A stretch of DNA of 64,000 nt from positions 56,801,957-56,865,956 of the forward strand of contig NC_063045.1 in the NCBI RefSeq assembly GCF_018812025.1, read 5' to 3'. Below are positions 36,025 through 46,408 of the stretch, one piece after another. This DNA comes from Megalobrama amblycephala. Taxonomy: Eukaryota > Chordata > Actinopteri > Cypriniformes > Xenocyprididae. The stretch's first letter is position 1. Every line of letters begins with the position of its first letter. The notes under the pieces were generated by a model. The model made no database searches, was not told where the DNA came from, and saw nothing but the letters and a program-made list of their open reading frames with translations. A program made the position numbers and the translations under genes.

Positions 36025-36720
36025 GGGGTCAGTAAGATTTAAAAAAAATTAATAATAAAAAAGAGAGAAAGAAATTAATACTTTATTTAGAAAGGATGCA
36101 TTAAAGGCACAATATGTAAGATTTTTAGATTAAAATATCCAAAAACCACTAGAACAATGTTATATATTTTGTTGATTTGTGTACATACATTATCCCAAAC
36201 ATTTGCAACAATGTTTAAATCCAGAGAAATCAGCCATTTTAACAAGGACACGGAGCGTGTCATTTTGTCGCCTGTCAATGACGTCATATCCGTGCTACCC
36301 TCGATTTTAATTTCGTAGAAGTAAACGCATTATAACATAACTTTCAACACACTCAAATGTATTAAGTATTATGTAAAACAGTGCTGCGTCACCCCACATA
36401 CGCAACGAAAAGAGCAAAAGAGGCCGACTGCAGCAAAAGCATAATAAAAGCTACGCTGGACTCCCCCGGCTCTCTGCTCACCCTGATTCATGCCACAGTA
36501 ATGTTAATAAAACGTTATTACATTAGCTCACCATGAACATGATTTCTACCCAAGTGCGTCAGATTGTTTTCCATCGGCTGTGGAGGTGAAGATGACAACT
36601 CCCATGATTCCACACTCATTCACAGCGTCATAAGGCTTTGTTTTGAATAGGCGACCTCTTTTGGCAAAAATTACATACTGTGCCTTTAAATTGACCAGAA
36701 GTGACAGTAAAGACATTCAG
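36004..36720. mobile_element. MITE of the 21.9 kb family, split by a TTAA insertion
   Basis: Starts tacactaccttttgaaagtt with ggggtcagtaaga. It reaches aaaggatgcattaa, is interrupted at 36105-36685, then resumes with attgaccagaagtgacagta and aagacattc. It ends abruptly at the palindrome beginning 36723. Related uninterrupted sequence is at 21975-22010. Confidence 0.8.
36105..36685. mobile_element. 581 bp TTAA-flanked element (AGGCACA ends)
   Basis: The left end aggcacaatatgtaa and right end ttacatactgtgcct differ at one of 15 positions. TTAA lies on each side (36101-36104 and 36686-36689). The related uninterrupted site at 21985-21996 reads gcattaaatcaa, with a single TTAA. TTAA duplication is the signature of piggyBac-type transposases, so mobilisation by one is inferred. 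Confidence 0.82.
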
Positions 36721-36722
36721 TG

Positions 36723-37151
36723 TTAGGGACAAGCAATAATAAAAAAAAAAGATTAAAGTTGTTAAATTTCGAGAAAAAAAGTTTAAATAAAATGTTGAGA
36801 ATAAAGTCATTAAAATTATGAGAAAAAACTTGTTAAATTTCAAGAAAAAAGTTGAGATAAAATGTTGAGAATAAACTCGTTAAATTACGAGAAAAAAGTC
36901 GTTAAATTACGAGAACAAATTCGTTAAATTATGAGAACAAATTCATAATTTAACGAATTTGTTCTCGTAATTTAACTACTTTTTTCTCGTAATTTAATGA
37001 CTTTATTCTCAACATTTTATCTCGACTTTTTTCTTGAAATTTAACGAGTTTTTTCTCGTAATTTAACAACATTTTATTTAGACTTTTTTCTCAAAATTTA
37101 ACAACTTTAATCTCAAGATGGTTTTATTTTTTTATTATTGCTTGGCCCTAA
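36723..37151. repeat. 429 bp palindrome built of gttaaattacgagaaaaaa units
   Basis: The ends are ttagggacaagcaataat and attattgcttggccctaa. Each arm consists of repeated units such as gttaaattacgagaa and aaatgttgagaataaa. The centre lies near 36940 (gagaacaaattcataattt). It has no coding content. Confidence 0.85.
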
Positions 37152-37167
37152 TCCTCTTCCGTAGTGG

Positions 37168-37168
37168 T

Positions 37169-37195
<27 letters not shown>
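37168..37195 (+). repeat. poly-A tract
   Basis: About 28 A directly after the 429 bp palindrome. Confidence 0.95.
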
Positions 37196-37199
<4 letters not shown>

Positions 37200-40100
37200 C
37201 CTAGTCCTCTGATTAACCCCTAGTAGATTACAATAAACCAAGTGCCCAAAATATAGGACAAAAATAGGATGTCTTTGGTAGGTTAAATATTCAATATTAA
37301 TATATTCAAACATAAGATTTATGTTATTTTAAACATTTCAATTAAGTTCAAATAAAAACATATGCATCAGGGAGGGAGGTTTAGAATTAACGAAAGGCTT
37401 TATACCCATTTTGGGTCTCTGATTCAAATCATCAGCTTTTACTAGACTCTCCTTAAATAGAGTCTATGGTCATTATTTAATAGGATAAACCTGATTGTTT
37501 ATTATCTCATCGCCTTTTCAGTAGCCTGCCGTAGGCGCTAATGAGCAGGCGCCTTGGGTTTCAACTCTTGCCAACCAACATAAGACTGTATTCCCTCAAC
37601 AACCAAACCAACCAACAAAAATGAAGACGTAGCTGTGACAGTCTCACAAATTCCCAATGAAGTCAGCTCTCAAAGCCCCGGTGGGCAAGTCCCAGTTCGT
37701 GGGAACGGCTGAGGTGACAGATCCCGGCATCTCTTCCCATAGAGCTCAGGGACAGAAGACATCACTTTTCCTGACCTATAGTCAGTTAGACATGATGAGC
37801 TGCTTTCAGCAGTCAGCTGACCCGCTACGAACCAATCCGAGCAAAAGAAAACCCATGCTGGAGGTCATGGAAAACCTTTCCCTGAGAGGTCCAGATTTAC
37901 TTGCTCAGCAGAATACATAAAATTGTTCTTGGACGACGCGTAACGAGGGAGACGGACATCACCAGGCCAACATGTCGCCCTCAAAAATGCATTTTTATTC
38001 ACTGGAGAAATCTGTGGCTCGGAAGAGTTCATATGCGTTTCTAAAACGGATGAGCTTGTGTTCGAACGATAGTAATTGGATCGTATACACTCTAAAAATA
38101 AACTTAAAATGGATGGATACGCCAGTCTTTTTAACAAATGGTTCCCTCCAAGTTTAAATTACCGTGTGTGAGGGAAATGTTTTAGAAGGTTTTGAAATTT
38201 GTACGAGTAGGCCATGATCGTGTGGCTTTGACTTAAGATACACCAAAGTTAAATATGCTCCAAATTACAGTCGTTACGAGACCCTCAAAGCCAAAATTAG
38301 AGGGCGAACGCCCAGGCGGTACTATTGACTTCTTTATTGAATGGCTGCTCTGTATAATTAGCAAAGCAAACTAATCCATCTGATCTCAACCATCTGAGCG
38401 CATTGTGCTGCGATTCAGATGAAGTCTCGTGATCATGGCACCTAATCTACAATCACCCGGTAGTTTTGTCACAAGAGAGCTTTGATGTGCGTCTGAGGTC
38501 CATTCAAGGTTTTTGGTTGGTTTCTAAAGCGAAACATTCATCCGACGGAGGATGCTGTCCCTGGAGACTCTTTTGACAACTGAGAAGGAAGCCATTACTG
38601 CCACTACGGCCTGACGTTAATGACAGGATGACCTTTAACCTCGGTTTTCACTCATCTAAAGCACGCCAGTGATTTTCAGTGTATCGTATTACGACATTTG
38701 ACCACATTTCGACATCAGATTTCAGCTCTAGATGAAATTGTTATTGTTTTCTGTTCTATTTATAAACGCTTGTCTTAAAATATCTCAAAGAATTGTCTCA
38801 GTGTTTTTCCTACATATGATTTCAGGAACCAGACCCAATTTTCTAAATAATGTGAATATAGCAGAAAAAAAAAAAAGTAAAAATAAAAACACACAATACA
38901 ATAACACACAAACACATATACATATATACATTATATACATACATATACATATATATATATAGTATAAAAAAAACACTAATTATTTTATTATTACATAGAA
39001 TTCTAATAAAATTATCACAAAACTGTTCAAACAACTTGAAGGGTAATATTCCAGGTTTTTTTAAGTCATTTGAAGTCACTGACTTCAAACTGTATTAGTT
39101 CTTGCTTCTCGTAAATGATTGCGAAGATGGTTGAAAGTTTGAATACACACAAATACAAAACTTAAATCTTAAATATCTAAAGAACCATAATGCTCCCATT
39201 TCAACAGAAGTTTCAGAATGACTTGAAAATACGGATTTTTGGGTGAACTATTTCTTTAATTTCTAAAATGTTTCCATTGTCTCTTAACTAAAATAATTAG
39301 GCACTTTCCTAATTTTAATCACTTTATTAATTTTCATTAATTCCTGTAAATGTAAAAAAAAAAAAAAAAGTTTATTTTTTAATATAAATAGTACTGTCAT
39401 GTGTGTTGGGGGTGAAATAACCATGCTTATTTGTCCCATTTCAACAGAAATTCATCACACCTTGCTTAATTTTTTGGCCTAAGATGTTTAGATGTAGCAG
39501 GTAAAATTAAAAAAAAACAAACCAACAAAAAAAACCCACGTGGCTTTATTTCCATCTTTGGTCTGCTGGCCCGTATCCATGACAACAGTTTCTGTGCTGA
39601 TGTTCTGTGTAGGATTGTCCTTACCTCATGCAGCGCCACCTCTGCTTCCAGACAGAGACACACTGACCAAATTATCCTCACAGCGGCCCAGATACGCATG
39701 GAGTCATCGGTGTCAGCCTCTGCAGAGCTGCAGTCACATGTTTAATTTTGGATAGTGTTATAAGAGGTGATGCTCAACACATTCAGCCATTTAAAGCCTT
39801 CCTGTCATCTCACTGTCACATCGTTTTGACAGCTGAATCGATCCCACATAGGCAGACATCTGGCCTAGGATCAAACTTTTCCAAACTGAGCAGATCTTTG
39901 AAAAGATGTTTGCAAAGTTTCCTTCACACACAAATTCTGCCACAGATGTGAACTAGTATCCAATTTGAGATTCGCTTTTGTGTTTTAATGTTTAGTTTCC
40001 TTGACTTTGCATGGATTCTGAAGGAATATTATTAAAAGTTATGGTATTTAACAAAAATCTCTCTTTTCCCTGACTTCTGCAGTCTTTTTGAAAACTTTGA

Positions 40101-40222
40101 TTAAAACAGCAAAACAGCTTTTCTATGAATAATGTCTCCCTCTAGTGGCCAAGACTGAGAAATCACCGTTTAATCTTATAATCAACAAAATAACATGCCA
40201 CTAAACAACAGGGAAGAAAGGG

Positions 40223-40253
<31 letters not shown>

Positions 40254-40599
40254 AAATAAAAAGTTGCTCACAAAAAGATTCTTCAAATGATACATCACAA
40301 TTATTAAATTATGGATCAAGTACATTCATAATCAGAATTTTAATTATAAAAAAGGCTCAGCATGAACATTATACGATACGGCTTTTATGTGGAATTAATA
40401 ATAATATAATTATTACATTATATTATTAACATTCCTATTATTTATCATATATTTAATATAATCTAGCAATAAGTGACCTTAAAAAGCTGGAAAAAAATTG
40501 CAATCCCATACTGTTTCAGAAAAATTGAGTTGCATTACCTGGAATCAGTTTAAAAACAACCACGTAAAGACATGACTGCAAAAAAAAATTAAAAATGCT
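37196..40599. other. intergenic, nothing recognised
   Basis: Short chance frames only. 38870-38965 is low-complexity CA/TA sequence. Confidence 0.5.
40223..40251 (+). repeat. poly-A tract
   Basis: About 29 A, no associated retroelement body recognised. Confidence 0.95.
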
Positions 40600-41215
40600 A
40601 CCGCAGTATGGGTGGGTGATATTCCAGTAGACACGATTAACAGTAGAAATTTGTCAACTGGTAGAGATTTGGGACTATCTGGACTGCATCTATTGTGGTT
40701 ACGCTCACGTGACGTTGCTGTTCTGCATGGTCACCAAAGCTTATCGTTTACATGCGTTTTCAAGCATTGCGGTTTAAAAACAAGAGATTTAAAGCCGTTG
40801 AAGCGCAGTAAGCAGCGAAAGAGAATTGATTTCGCTATATGTGCGAGTTCCTTTTGCCGCGTAACTGGGCTTGAACGGTTAAATACACATACGTGTCAAA
40901 ATGCCATGTTTACAAGTATCCTACACAAGAAAGTGGCGTCGATGCATACCCTTGCGCCGCGCTGAAACGTGTGTCGCAGGCTATGACGCAAATCTTCGTT
41001 GACAGAAATGTTGAAATTTAATATTTATTATACACATTTTTACAGCATTGGAAAATGTTAAGAATGTTTGTGTCATGTTTGTCCTCCTACAGAAACCATA
41101 TGAAAACAAAACATTTTTTTCCATTTTCATACATTTTTGAAAAAGCTCCAGGGAGCCACTAAGGGGGCGCTAAAGAGCTCTAGAGCCGCAGGTTGCTGAC
41201 CTCCGCCCTAACAGA
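40600..41215 (+). repeat. probable DNA-transposon remnant
   Basis: The end block ccagggagccactaagggg, tctagagccgcaggttgctg and ccgccctaa resembles the terminal region of hAT-type repeats in fish. A 117-codon frame (40612-40965) spans CpG-containing sequence, but it lacks recognisable domains and is not called as a gene. Confidence 0.45.
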
Positions 41216-41664
41216 ACAGACCTGTGACCCCCCAATTGAGAAAGATAGTGGACCTTTCATCTCAATGTGGCTATGAAGATGACTCTGCCGTTTAGTCAAA
41301 GAGACGAGCGAAAATGATGTTTTTACTGTGCATTTACAATAAATAGTACTTTGGAATGTTATTTCAAATGCAAAATGAACAACTACAATGCAAACTATTA
41401 ATATTAAAGACATAACACATTTGCAATAATAAAACAACAAAGTATCCCTAAAAAAAAAATCTAAGCCTATTCATGACCTGAAATGTTGTACATGCTTCAC
41501 GGCCAGTTCAGTTCAAGCTTCCGTCCAAAACTTTAGCACCAACCGGACCTACCATTCCATACGTTTGAAATGAGGTTTACTGTTCATTAGATCAGTTTGT
41601 CTGATCGATCGGATCTTATGTGCAGCCAAATCTTCAGCAAACAGTCTACTTGAGTCACAGCTGC

Positions 41665-41708
41665 TCACGAGTCTCCGGTCATGATGGAGATGAACTCCTC
41701 TTGATTAA
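41665..41708 (-). CDS. cetn3: cetn3 terminal coding exon 5
   Basis: The acceptor TTTCAG precedes 41708. The 44 nt finish an Ile codon begun in exon 4, then read [13 protein letters not shown] and TGA at 41667-41665. It is short and was identified from the conserved centrin-3 tail and matching phase. I saw no clear AATAAA on the minus strand in the next few hundred bases, so the 3' end is unplaced. Confidence 0.94.
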
Positions 41709-44700
41709 CTGAAAGACAGTACAAGAACAAATGTGATCACTTAAATTCACTTTGCTTTTAACCTACTTGTTCACAGCACAGACAATTAATATTTTGCTGA
41801 TTAAATTACATATCATAGCTCTTCACAACGCCAAAGGACACACAAACAGCTTTCAACTCAGCCTTCATTTCCACTGTTCCCATTTTTGTTGGCTGCAATA
41901 CATTAATTTGCTGGGTCTTAATTGAGAAAAGCACTTTGGGCCAACTGGGAAAAGCACAGTAATTACTTCCATTCATCAGAGGCAATAAAAATAGCACTTT
42001 GTTCCTCTCCCTAGATAAAAATCCAGCAACTTACTCTCTCCGTCCCCATCGGTGTCAAATTCATCAATCATGGCTCGCAGGTCTTCGTCGCTCATGTCTT
42101 CGCCCAGTTCACGAGCAACTCGCCGAAGGTTTCTCAGGCTTATCTTTCCCGTTTCATCATCATCGAACAGTTTAAACGCCTTCATTATTTCCTCTTTTGG
42201 GTCTCGCTCCAATATCATGTCTGTCACTTTAAGAGAATGATATTACTGTCTGGAGTATAAACGCTAATGAAGTATTCACACAAAGCAAGCAGAATATTTA
42301 TTATGTTACATACATTTATGTGCTCCAGATTTCAGCAGTATCATTCCTGCGAAGCATTTCGTAGTCTAGGCCTATTGATGAGTAGTGAACTTAACTTACC
42401 CACTTCTTTGAAATCTTCAAAAGTTATTTTCCCAGTTCCTTCTCTGTCGTAGTCTTTTAAGATCTTCAACACGTCTACTTTCTTCACCTCAAAACCCAGA
42501 GCTCTCATCGCCACCTGGAACACAAATTTTAAATATCAGCATTTTAGAGCTACTGTTGTTGATTTTTAAAAGGTGCACTATGTAAGATTTTTTTTGTTCA
42601 AAATTAACAATAATCTACATAAATCTATACAATCCTTCTTCCAAAACGTGTTTTTGTCTTACCCTAATTCACTATGGTAAGTGTTTATATTTCAGACCAG
42701 GTGGGATGCTTTTCGCACGAAATTGTGTATACATTACTCATCCGTGTGTCTCATTATATCCATAAATAGAGAAAAGTTGCTCCTGCTACTTTGATGCATG
42801 TGGGAGTGGCATTGGTTAGTTGTCACAACAAGCGAGAAAGGTTGACATGGAGCAGCTAAATCTCCAACCTCTGGGAATCGGCCATTTAAAAAAAAAAAAA
42901 CGCTGGCAAAAAGAGAATGCGACAGAGCCCGTAATAAAACAAGAATCAACATTGCTTGGCTTTTCAGTGATAGCGAGAAGTGAGGGATTTGAAATGATGG
43001 CATTTATATTGCGCAACAGGTGAGTAAGGTATTTTATTGAACAGACAAATTGCCATATGTATCTCTCTAACAGAGTTAATTGTAAAGCATTATCTACTGT
43101 GAAGGGTCATTTCATTATGGCTGTTGTAGCGCTGGAATTAATTTTTAAGGAAGAACAGTGTCTATTAATGGGTAAAGCTACAGTAACGTCTTCAGCTAGT
43201 CAGCTTCAGATCCTTTCCATATAAACTGGTTATATGTCTTAAGCCTAGTAGTGAATATTTTATGAGCAGTAGGATAAATCGAGGAATTAGGGTCTTATGT
43301 AGCGAATCGGTCATTTTCTAAAATATATATATATTTTAGAAAATGACCGATTATACTTTATAAATATATACTTTTTAACCACAAGTGCTCATCTTGCACT
43401 GCTCTGCGTTGTGCCACGCATTACATAATCACGTTGGAAAGGTCACGCGTGACGTAGAGGGAAGTACAGAGCAAGTGCTTACAAAGTGAACGTGCAAAGA
43501 CTAAGTCAAACGGCCCGTGCAAAAAAAAAAAAAAAAAAATTGAAGTTGGAGGAGAAAATTAGATGGATTTTTCGCCCTACCGCAATATTTCCACCTATGT
43601 CATGTGTGACCTTTTCAACGTGATTACACAATGCGTGGTGCATCGCAGAGCAGTGCAAGACAAGCTTTTGGTTTGTTTTTTTAAGCTAGATAAGACCCTT
43701 ATTCCTCGTCTGGGATCGTGTAGAGCCCTTTGAAGCTGCACTGAAACTGCAATTTGGACCTTCAACCCGTTGGTAGCCGTTGAAGTCCACTATATGGAGA
43801 AAAATCCTGGAATGTTTTCCTCAAAAACCTTAATTTCTTTTCAACTGAAGAAAGAAAGACATAAACAGTGAACTAATCCTTGAACAAAGAACTTACAGTT
43901 TAAAGTCAACCTTAAAACAAGTCAGAAAATAAAGCCACTACAACCCTGTGCTATGTGCACTAAATATATATATATATATATAAAATATTGCATGAACAAA
44001 AGTGGGATCTAGTGAAAGTATCAGAAACTTTTCATAAAAGAAAATGAATTATAGTATGTGTTATTGAAAAATATTGATATGAATTACTTATATATTCATA
44101 TAACATTCTTTGTTTTGCATTGATATGACACTTCCATTTGCCAAGGGTAATCTGTTCAAATTTCTCAAAATATTTCTTAAATAGATGAACATTTCCAAAT
44201 ATAATGAATAGCCGTTTTGGAAATAAGATATTTACCTTTAATTCATGATAATCTATTTCTTTATCCTTGTCTGTGTCAAAGAGCTCGAATGCCTCCTTGA
44301 TCTCATCCTTCTGCTCCTCTGTAAGTTCCCTCCTTTTCTTCCTTTTGCTCTTATCAGCAGTTAGGTCAGTCCTAAGGGCACAAAAGTGTGGAAATCAATC
44401 ATCTCATTCATTCTGATCTTCCATTAGTTTAGATACCATTCAGTCACATACAGACTTGCTACCTGCCCCCCTAGACAGCATTTTGAGGTCTCATAGAACA
44501 TGTATATGATTATGTCAGGTGGGTAATCAGGATTATGAATATATATGGGATTCATAAAGCAATAAAATGAAGGACATGCGTGCTGGTTCTCTTGTTTGTA
44601 AAGCAATATGACTTATTTTTTTTAATAAAACGTTCTCCATTTATTATATGTATAATCATTTTATTATTATAATCACTATTATTACTATCAATAATCAAAA

Positions 44701-44813
44701 CTGTGTCAACAATTCACATGCACTGGCTAGCAATGCTCAACACACCAGCAGCTGGTCTCTAAATACACAGCAAACGACTAAACACCTCATAATTACCTCA
44801 GAGACAGACTCAT
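41665..44813 (-). CDS. cetn3: centrin-3, complete five-exon gene
   Basis: Coding exons on the minus strand are 44813-44797, 44371-44236, 42514-42400, 42226-42035 and 41708-41665. They sum to 504 nt, giving 167 residues plus TGA, the usual centrin-3 length. Every intron is GT-AG, with phases 2, 0, 1 and 1. The product starts MSLSLR, has a basic KSKRKKRR stretch near residues 13-20, and carries EF-hand loops at about 38-49 ([12 protein letters not shown]), 74-85, 111-122 and 147-158 (DTDGDGEINQEE). Loops 1 and 4 have a full set of ligands with a glutamate at position 12. Loop 2 ends in Asp and loop 3 in Asn, so both probably bind Ca2+ weakly. The C-terminus [14 protein letters not shown] separates it from centrin-1/2/4, which end in KKTSLY-like tails. 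Centrin-3 is a calcium-binding protein of centrioles and basal bodies and also belongs to the TREX-2/nuclear pore context. The open frames seen here run past the real splice donors, so unspliced translations are misleading. Confidence 0.97.
42035..42226 (-). CDS. cetn3: cetn3 exon 4 (EF-hands 3 and most of 4)
   Basis: This 192 nt exon runs from [20 protein letters not shown] to FDTDGDGE. The acceptor is TTAAAG and the donor GTAAGT. EF-hand 3 (Asp111, Asp113, Thr115, position 12 Asn122) is non-canonical. EF-hand 4 starts at Asp147 and is completed in exon 5. Reading through the donor would add a false SKLLDFYL tail. Confidence 0.96.
42400..42514 (-). CDS. cetn3: cetn3 exon 3 (EF-hand 2)
   Basis: This 115 nt exon runs from [12 protein letters not shown] to FEDFKEV and holds residues 52-89 plus the first base of Val90. 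The acceptor is TTCCAG and the donor GTAAGT. EF-hand 2 begins near Asp74 with Glu76, Thr78 and Gly79, and ends in Asp85 rather than Glu. Confidence 0.96.
42515..44235 (-). other. cetn3 intron 2 with transposon remnants
   Basis: The longest cetn3 intron (1,721 bp). It begins with donor GTAAATAT and ends in TTCCAG on the minus strand. It holds a fragment starting TTAAAAGGTGCACTATGTAA near 42568, a poly-A run near 42890 and the fold-back element at 43270-43890. No additional exon is needed by the protein and none is seen. Confidence 0.85.
43270..43890. repeat. fold-back MITE in cetn3 intron 2
   Basis: The arms pair across a centre near 43540: tcatcttgcactgctctgcg with atcgcagagcagtgcaagac, and aatcacgttggaaaggtcac with tgaccttttcaacgtgatta. 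It ends tgaagaaagaaagacataaa and cagtgaactaatcc. A second small palindrome with aaaatatatatatatttta sits at about 43310-43355. Confidence 0.78.
44236..44371 (-). CDS. cetn3: cetn3 exon 2 (basic N-terminus, EF-hand 1)
   Basis: This 136 nt exon has an acceptor CTTAG before 44371 and donor GTAAAT after 44236. It encodes the basic KRKKRREL segment, the helix [14 protein letters not shown] and the complete first EF-hand loop with Asp38, Asp40, Asp42 and Glu49. It ends on a codon boundary after DYHELK (residue 51). Confidence 0.96.
44797..44813 (-). CDS. cetn3: cetn3 coding exon 1
   Basis: This 17 nt coding part holds the ATG (complement of 44811-44813) and MSLSL plus two bases of an Arg codon. 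The donor GTAATT follows directly on the minus strand. The start is chosen because MSLSLR matches the conserved centrin-3 N-terminus and joins exon 2 in frame. Confidence 0.93.
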
Positions 44814-45080
44814 TTTTGCAGTTTGGCAATAAATTCGCTGATATTGAAACCCAAATCCGTACAACAAGATTAGAGTTCGGCTTCAACAGTCCTGCTAATC
44901 CCGAACACAGAGACGCCAAGCACAGCGCGTTGCTAGTTGATTTTCAAGGAAACGTTTCCCATTGGCTGCCGCAGTCTGAGCGTCAAAATGACGATACTTG
45001 TGATTGGTTGTTTGGAAACAGATTTGCGTTGGAGCCTGTCTCGGTCTGGAATGGGCGGTCTTAATGATGGCGGCGGCACC
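44814..45080. promoter_or_regulatory. candidate cetn3 promoter, possibly bidirectional
   Basis: This segment directly upstream of the cetn3 ATG is richer in GC and CpG than its flanks. It has two ATTGG (CCAAT complement) motifs near 44960 and 45003, a GGGCGG GC-box core near 45052 and a TGATGGCGGCGG motif like the YY1 element common just downstream of housekeeping start sites. No TATA box is obvious. The YY1-like motif reads in the plus direction, away from cetn3, which hints at divergent transcription. A possible donor GTGAGT lies at 45185. Promoter function is inferred from position and motifs only. Confidence 0.5.
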
Positions 45081-45417
45081 TCCTACATACAGAAAGAAAA
45101 TGCAAACCTGAATAAGCCTAAAGTACTCAATGTTCACATCGCTGGAAAGATTTTAGCCATTGTTTCAGCTTTGTAGAGAAAAATGTGAGTTCTGATTGCC
45201 ATTTCATTGGTTTCTGATTCATAACTTTCAAAGTTTGTTTGTATAATGACATTAGGATTAACAGCTGTTTGAGAAGCCTGACCCCGAATTATCGCACAAT
45301 AGGTCATATGTGATAATATCATAGTATGCATAAACATTTGAGTTTCTTTAAGAGATATACATGGTCTCATCATATGAAAACAGTTCATATTTGTCTTAAT
45401 AGTCTTAGACATTTAGA

Positions 45418-45655
45418 CAGTTCACCCAAAAACGGTCTTCGTTTATCTTCGGAACACAAATTAAGATATTAAACATATTTAAATCAGTTCATGTGAGTAC
45501 AGTGGTTCTACCTTAATATTATAAAGCGACGAGAATACTTTTTGTGCGCCAAACCCCGACTTTTTCTACAATATCTAGTGACGGCTGATTTCAAAACACT
45601 CCTTCGAAGCTTTACAAAGCTTCGGAGCCGTCAGAGGTGTAAATGTAATTAGTTA
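45418..45655 (+). repeat. partial fold-back MITE copy
   Basis: Shares cttcggaacacaaatt, ttcatgtgagtacagtggtt and ataaagcgacgagaat with the complete element starting at 45664, in the same orientation. Confidence 0.72.
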
Positions 45656-45663
45656 CTGTACTT

Positions 45664-46408
45664 AAAGGGTTAGTTCACCCAAAAATGAAAATTCTGTCAT
45701 TTATTACTTACCCTCATGCCGTTCCACACCCATAACACCTTTGTTAATCTTCGGAACACAAATTGAGATATTTTAGTTGAAATCCGATGGCTCCGTGAGG
45801 CCTCCATAGGGAGCAATGACACTTCCTCTCTCAAGATCCATTAATGTATTAAAAACATATTTAAATCGGTTCATGTGAGTACAGTGGTTCAATATTAATA
45901 TTATAAAGCGACGAGAATATTTTTGGTGCGCCAAAAAAAACAAAATAACGACTTATTTAGTGATGGCCGATTTCAAAACACTGCTTCAGGAAGCTTCGGA
46001 GCATAATGAATCAGTGTATGTTTCGATGTAGGGTATCAGTACTTTTACTCAATGTATTTAGGTACTCTTTACACCTCTGGAAGCAGTGTTTTGATATTGG
46101 CCATCACTACATATTGTTGAAAAGTCGTTATTTTGGGGGGGGGTTTGCCGCACAAAAAATATTCTCGTTGCTTTATAATATTAAGGTAGATCCACTGTAC
46201 TCACATGAACTATTTTAAATATGTTTTGTACCTTTCTGGATCTTGAGAGGTTCGGTGACACTGCTGGCAATAGAGGCCTCACATCGGATTTTATCAAAAA
46301 TATCTTAATTTGTGTTCCGAAGATGAACGAAGGTCTTATGGGTGTAGAACGACATGAGGGTGAGTAATAAATGACATTATTTTCATTTTTGGGTGAACTA
46401 ACCCTTTA
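45664..46408. mobile_element. 745 bp fold-back MITE (agggttagttcaccc ends)
   Basis: The left end aaagggttagttcacccaaa and right end tttgggtgaactaacccttt are complementary. The arms continue pairing through cttcggaacacaaattgaga versus cttaatttgtgttccgaag, and ataaagcgacgagaat versus attctcgttgctttat. Each half retains atccgatg or tcggat motifs. Confidence 0.85.

Noticed and set aside
36723..37151. CRISPR-like array from the regular gttaaattacgag units
   Set aside because: Units are inverted about a centre, have no spacers, and the host is a vertebrate.
40612..40965. 117-codon frame as a coding exon
   Set aside because: Lies in a probable DNA-transposon remnant, no recognisable motif, no supporting splice sites.
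41976..42227. cetn3 exon 4 open frame taken as an 83-residue protein
   Set aside because: The real exon ends at 42035 at a GTAAGT donor; the tail is intron read-through. The same applies to the 60-residue frame at exon 3.
44648..45064. 138-codon plus-strand frame over the cetn3 start
   Set aside because: Antisense to cetn3 exon 1 and its upstream region; begins with low-complexity Ile/Asn codons.
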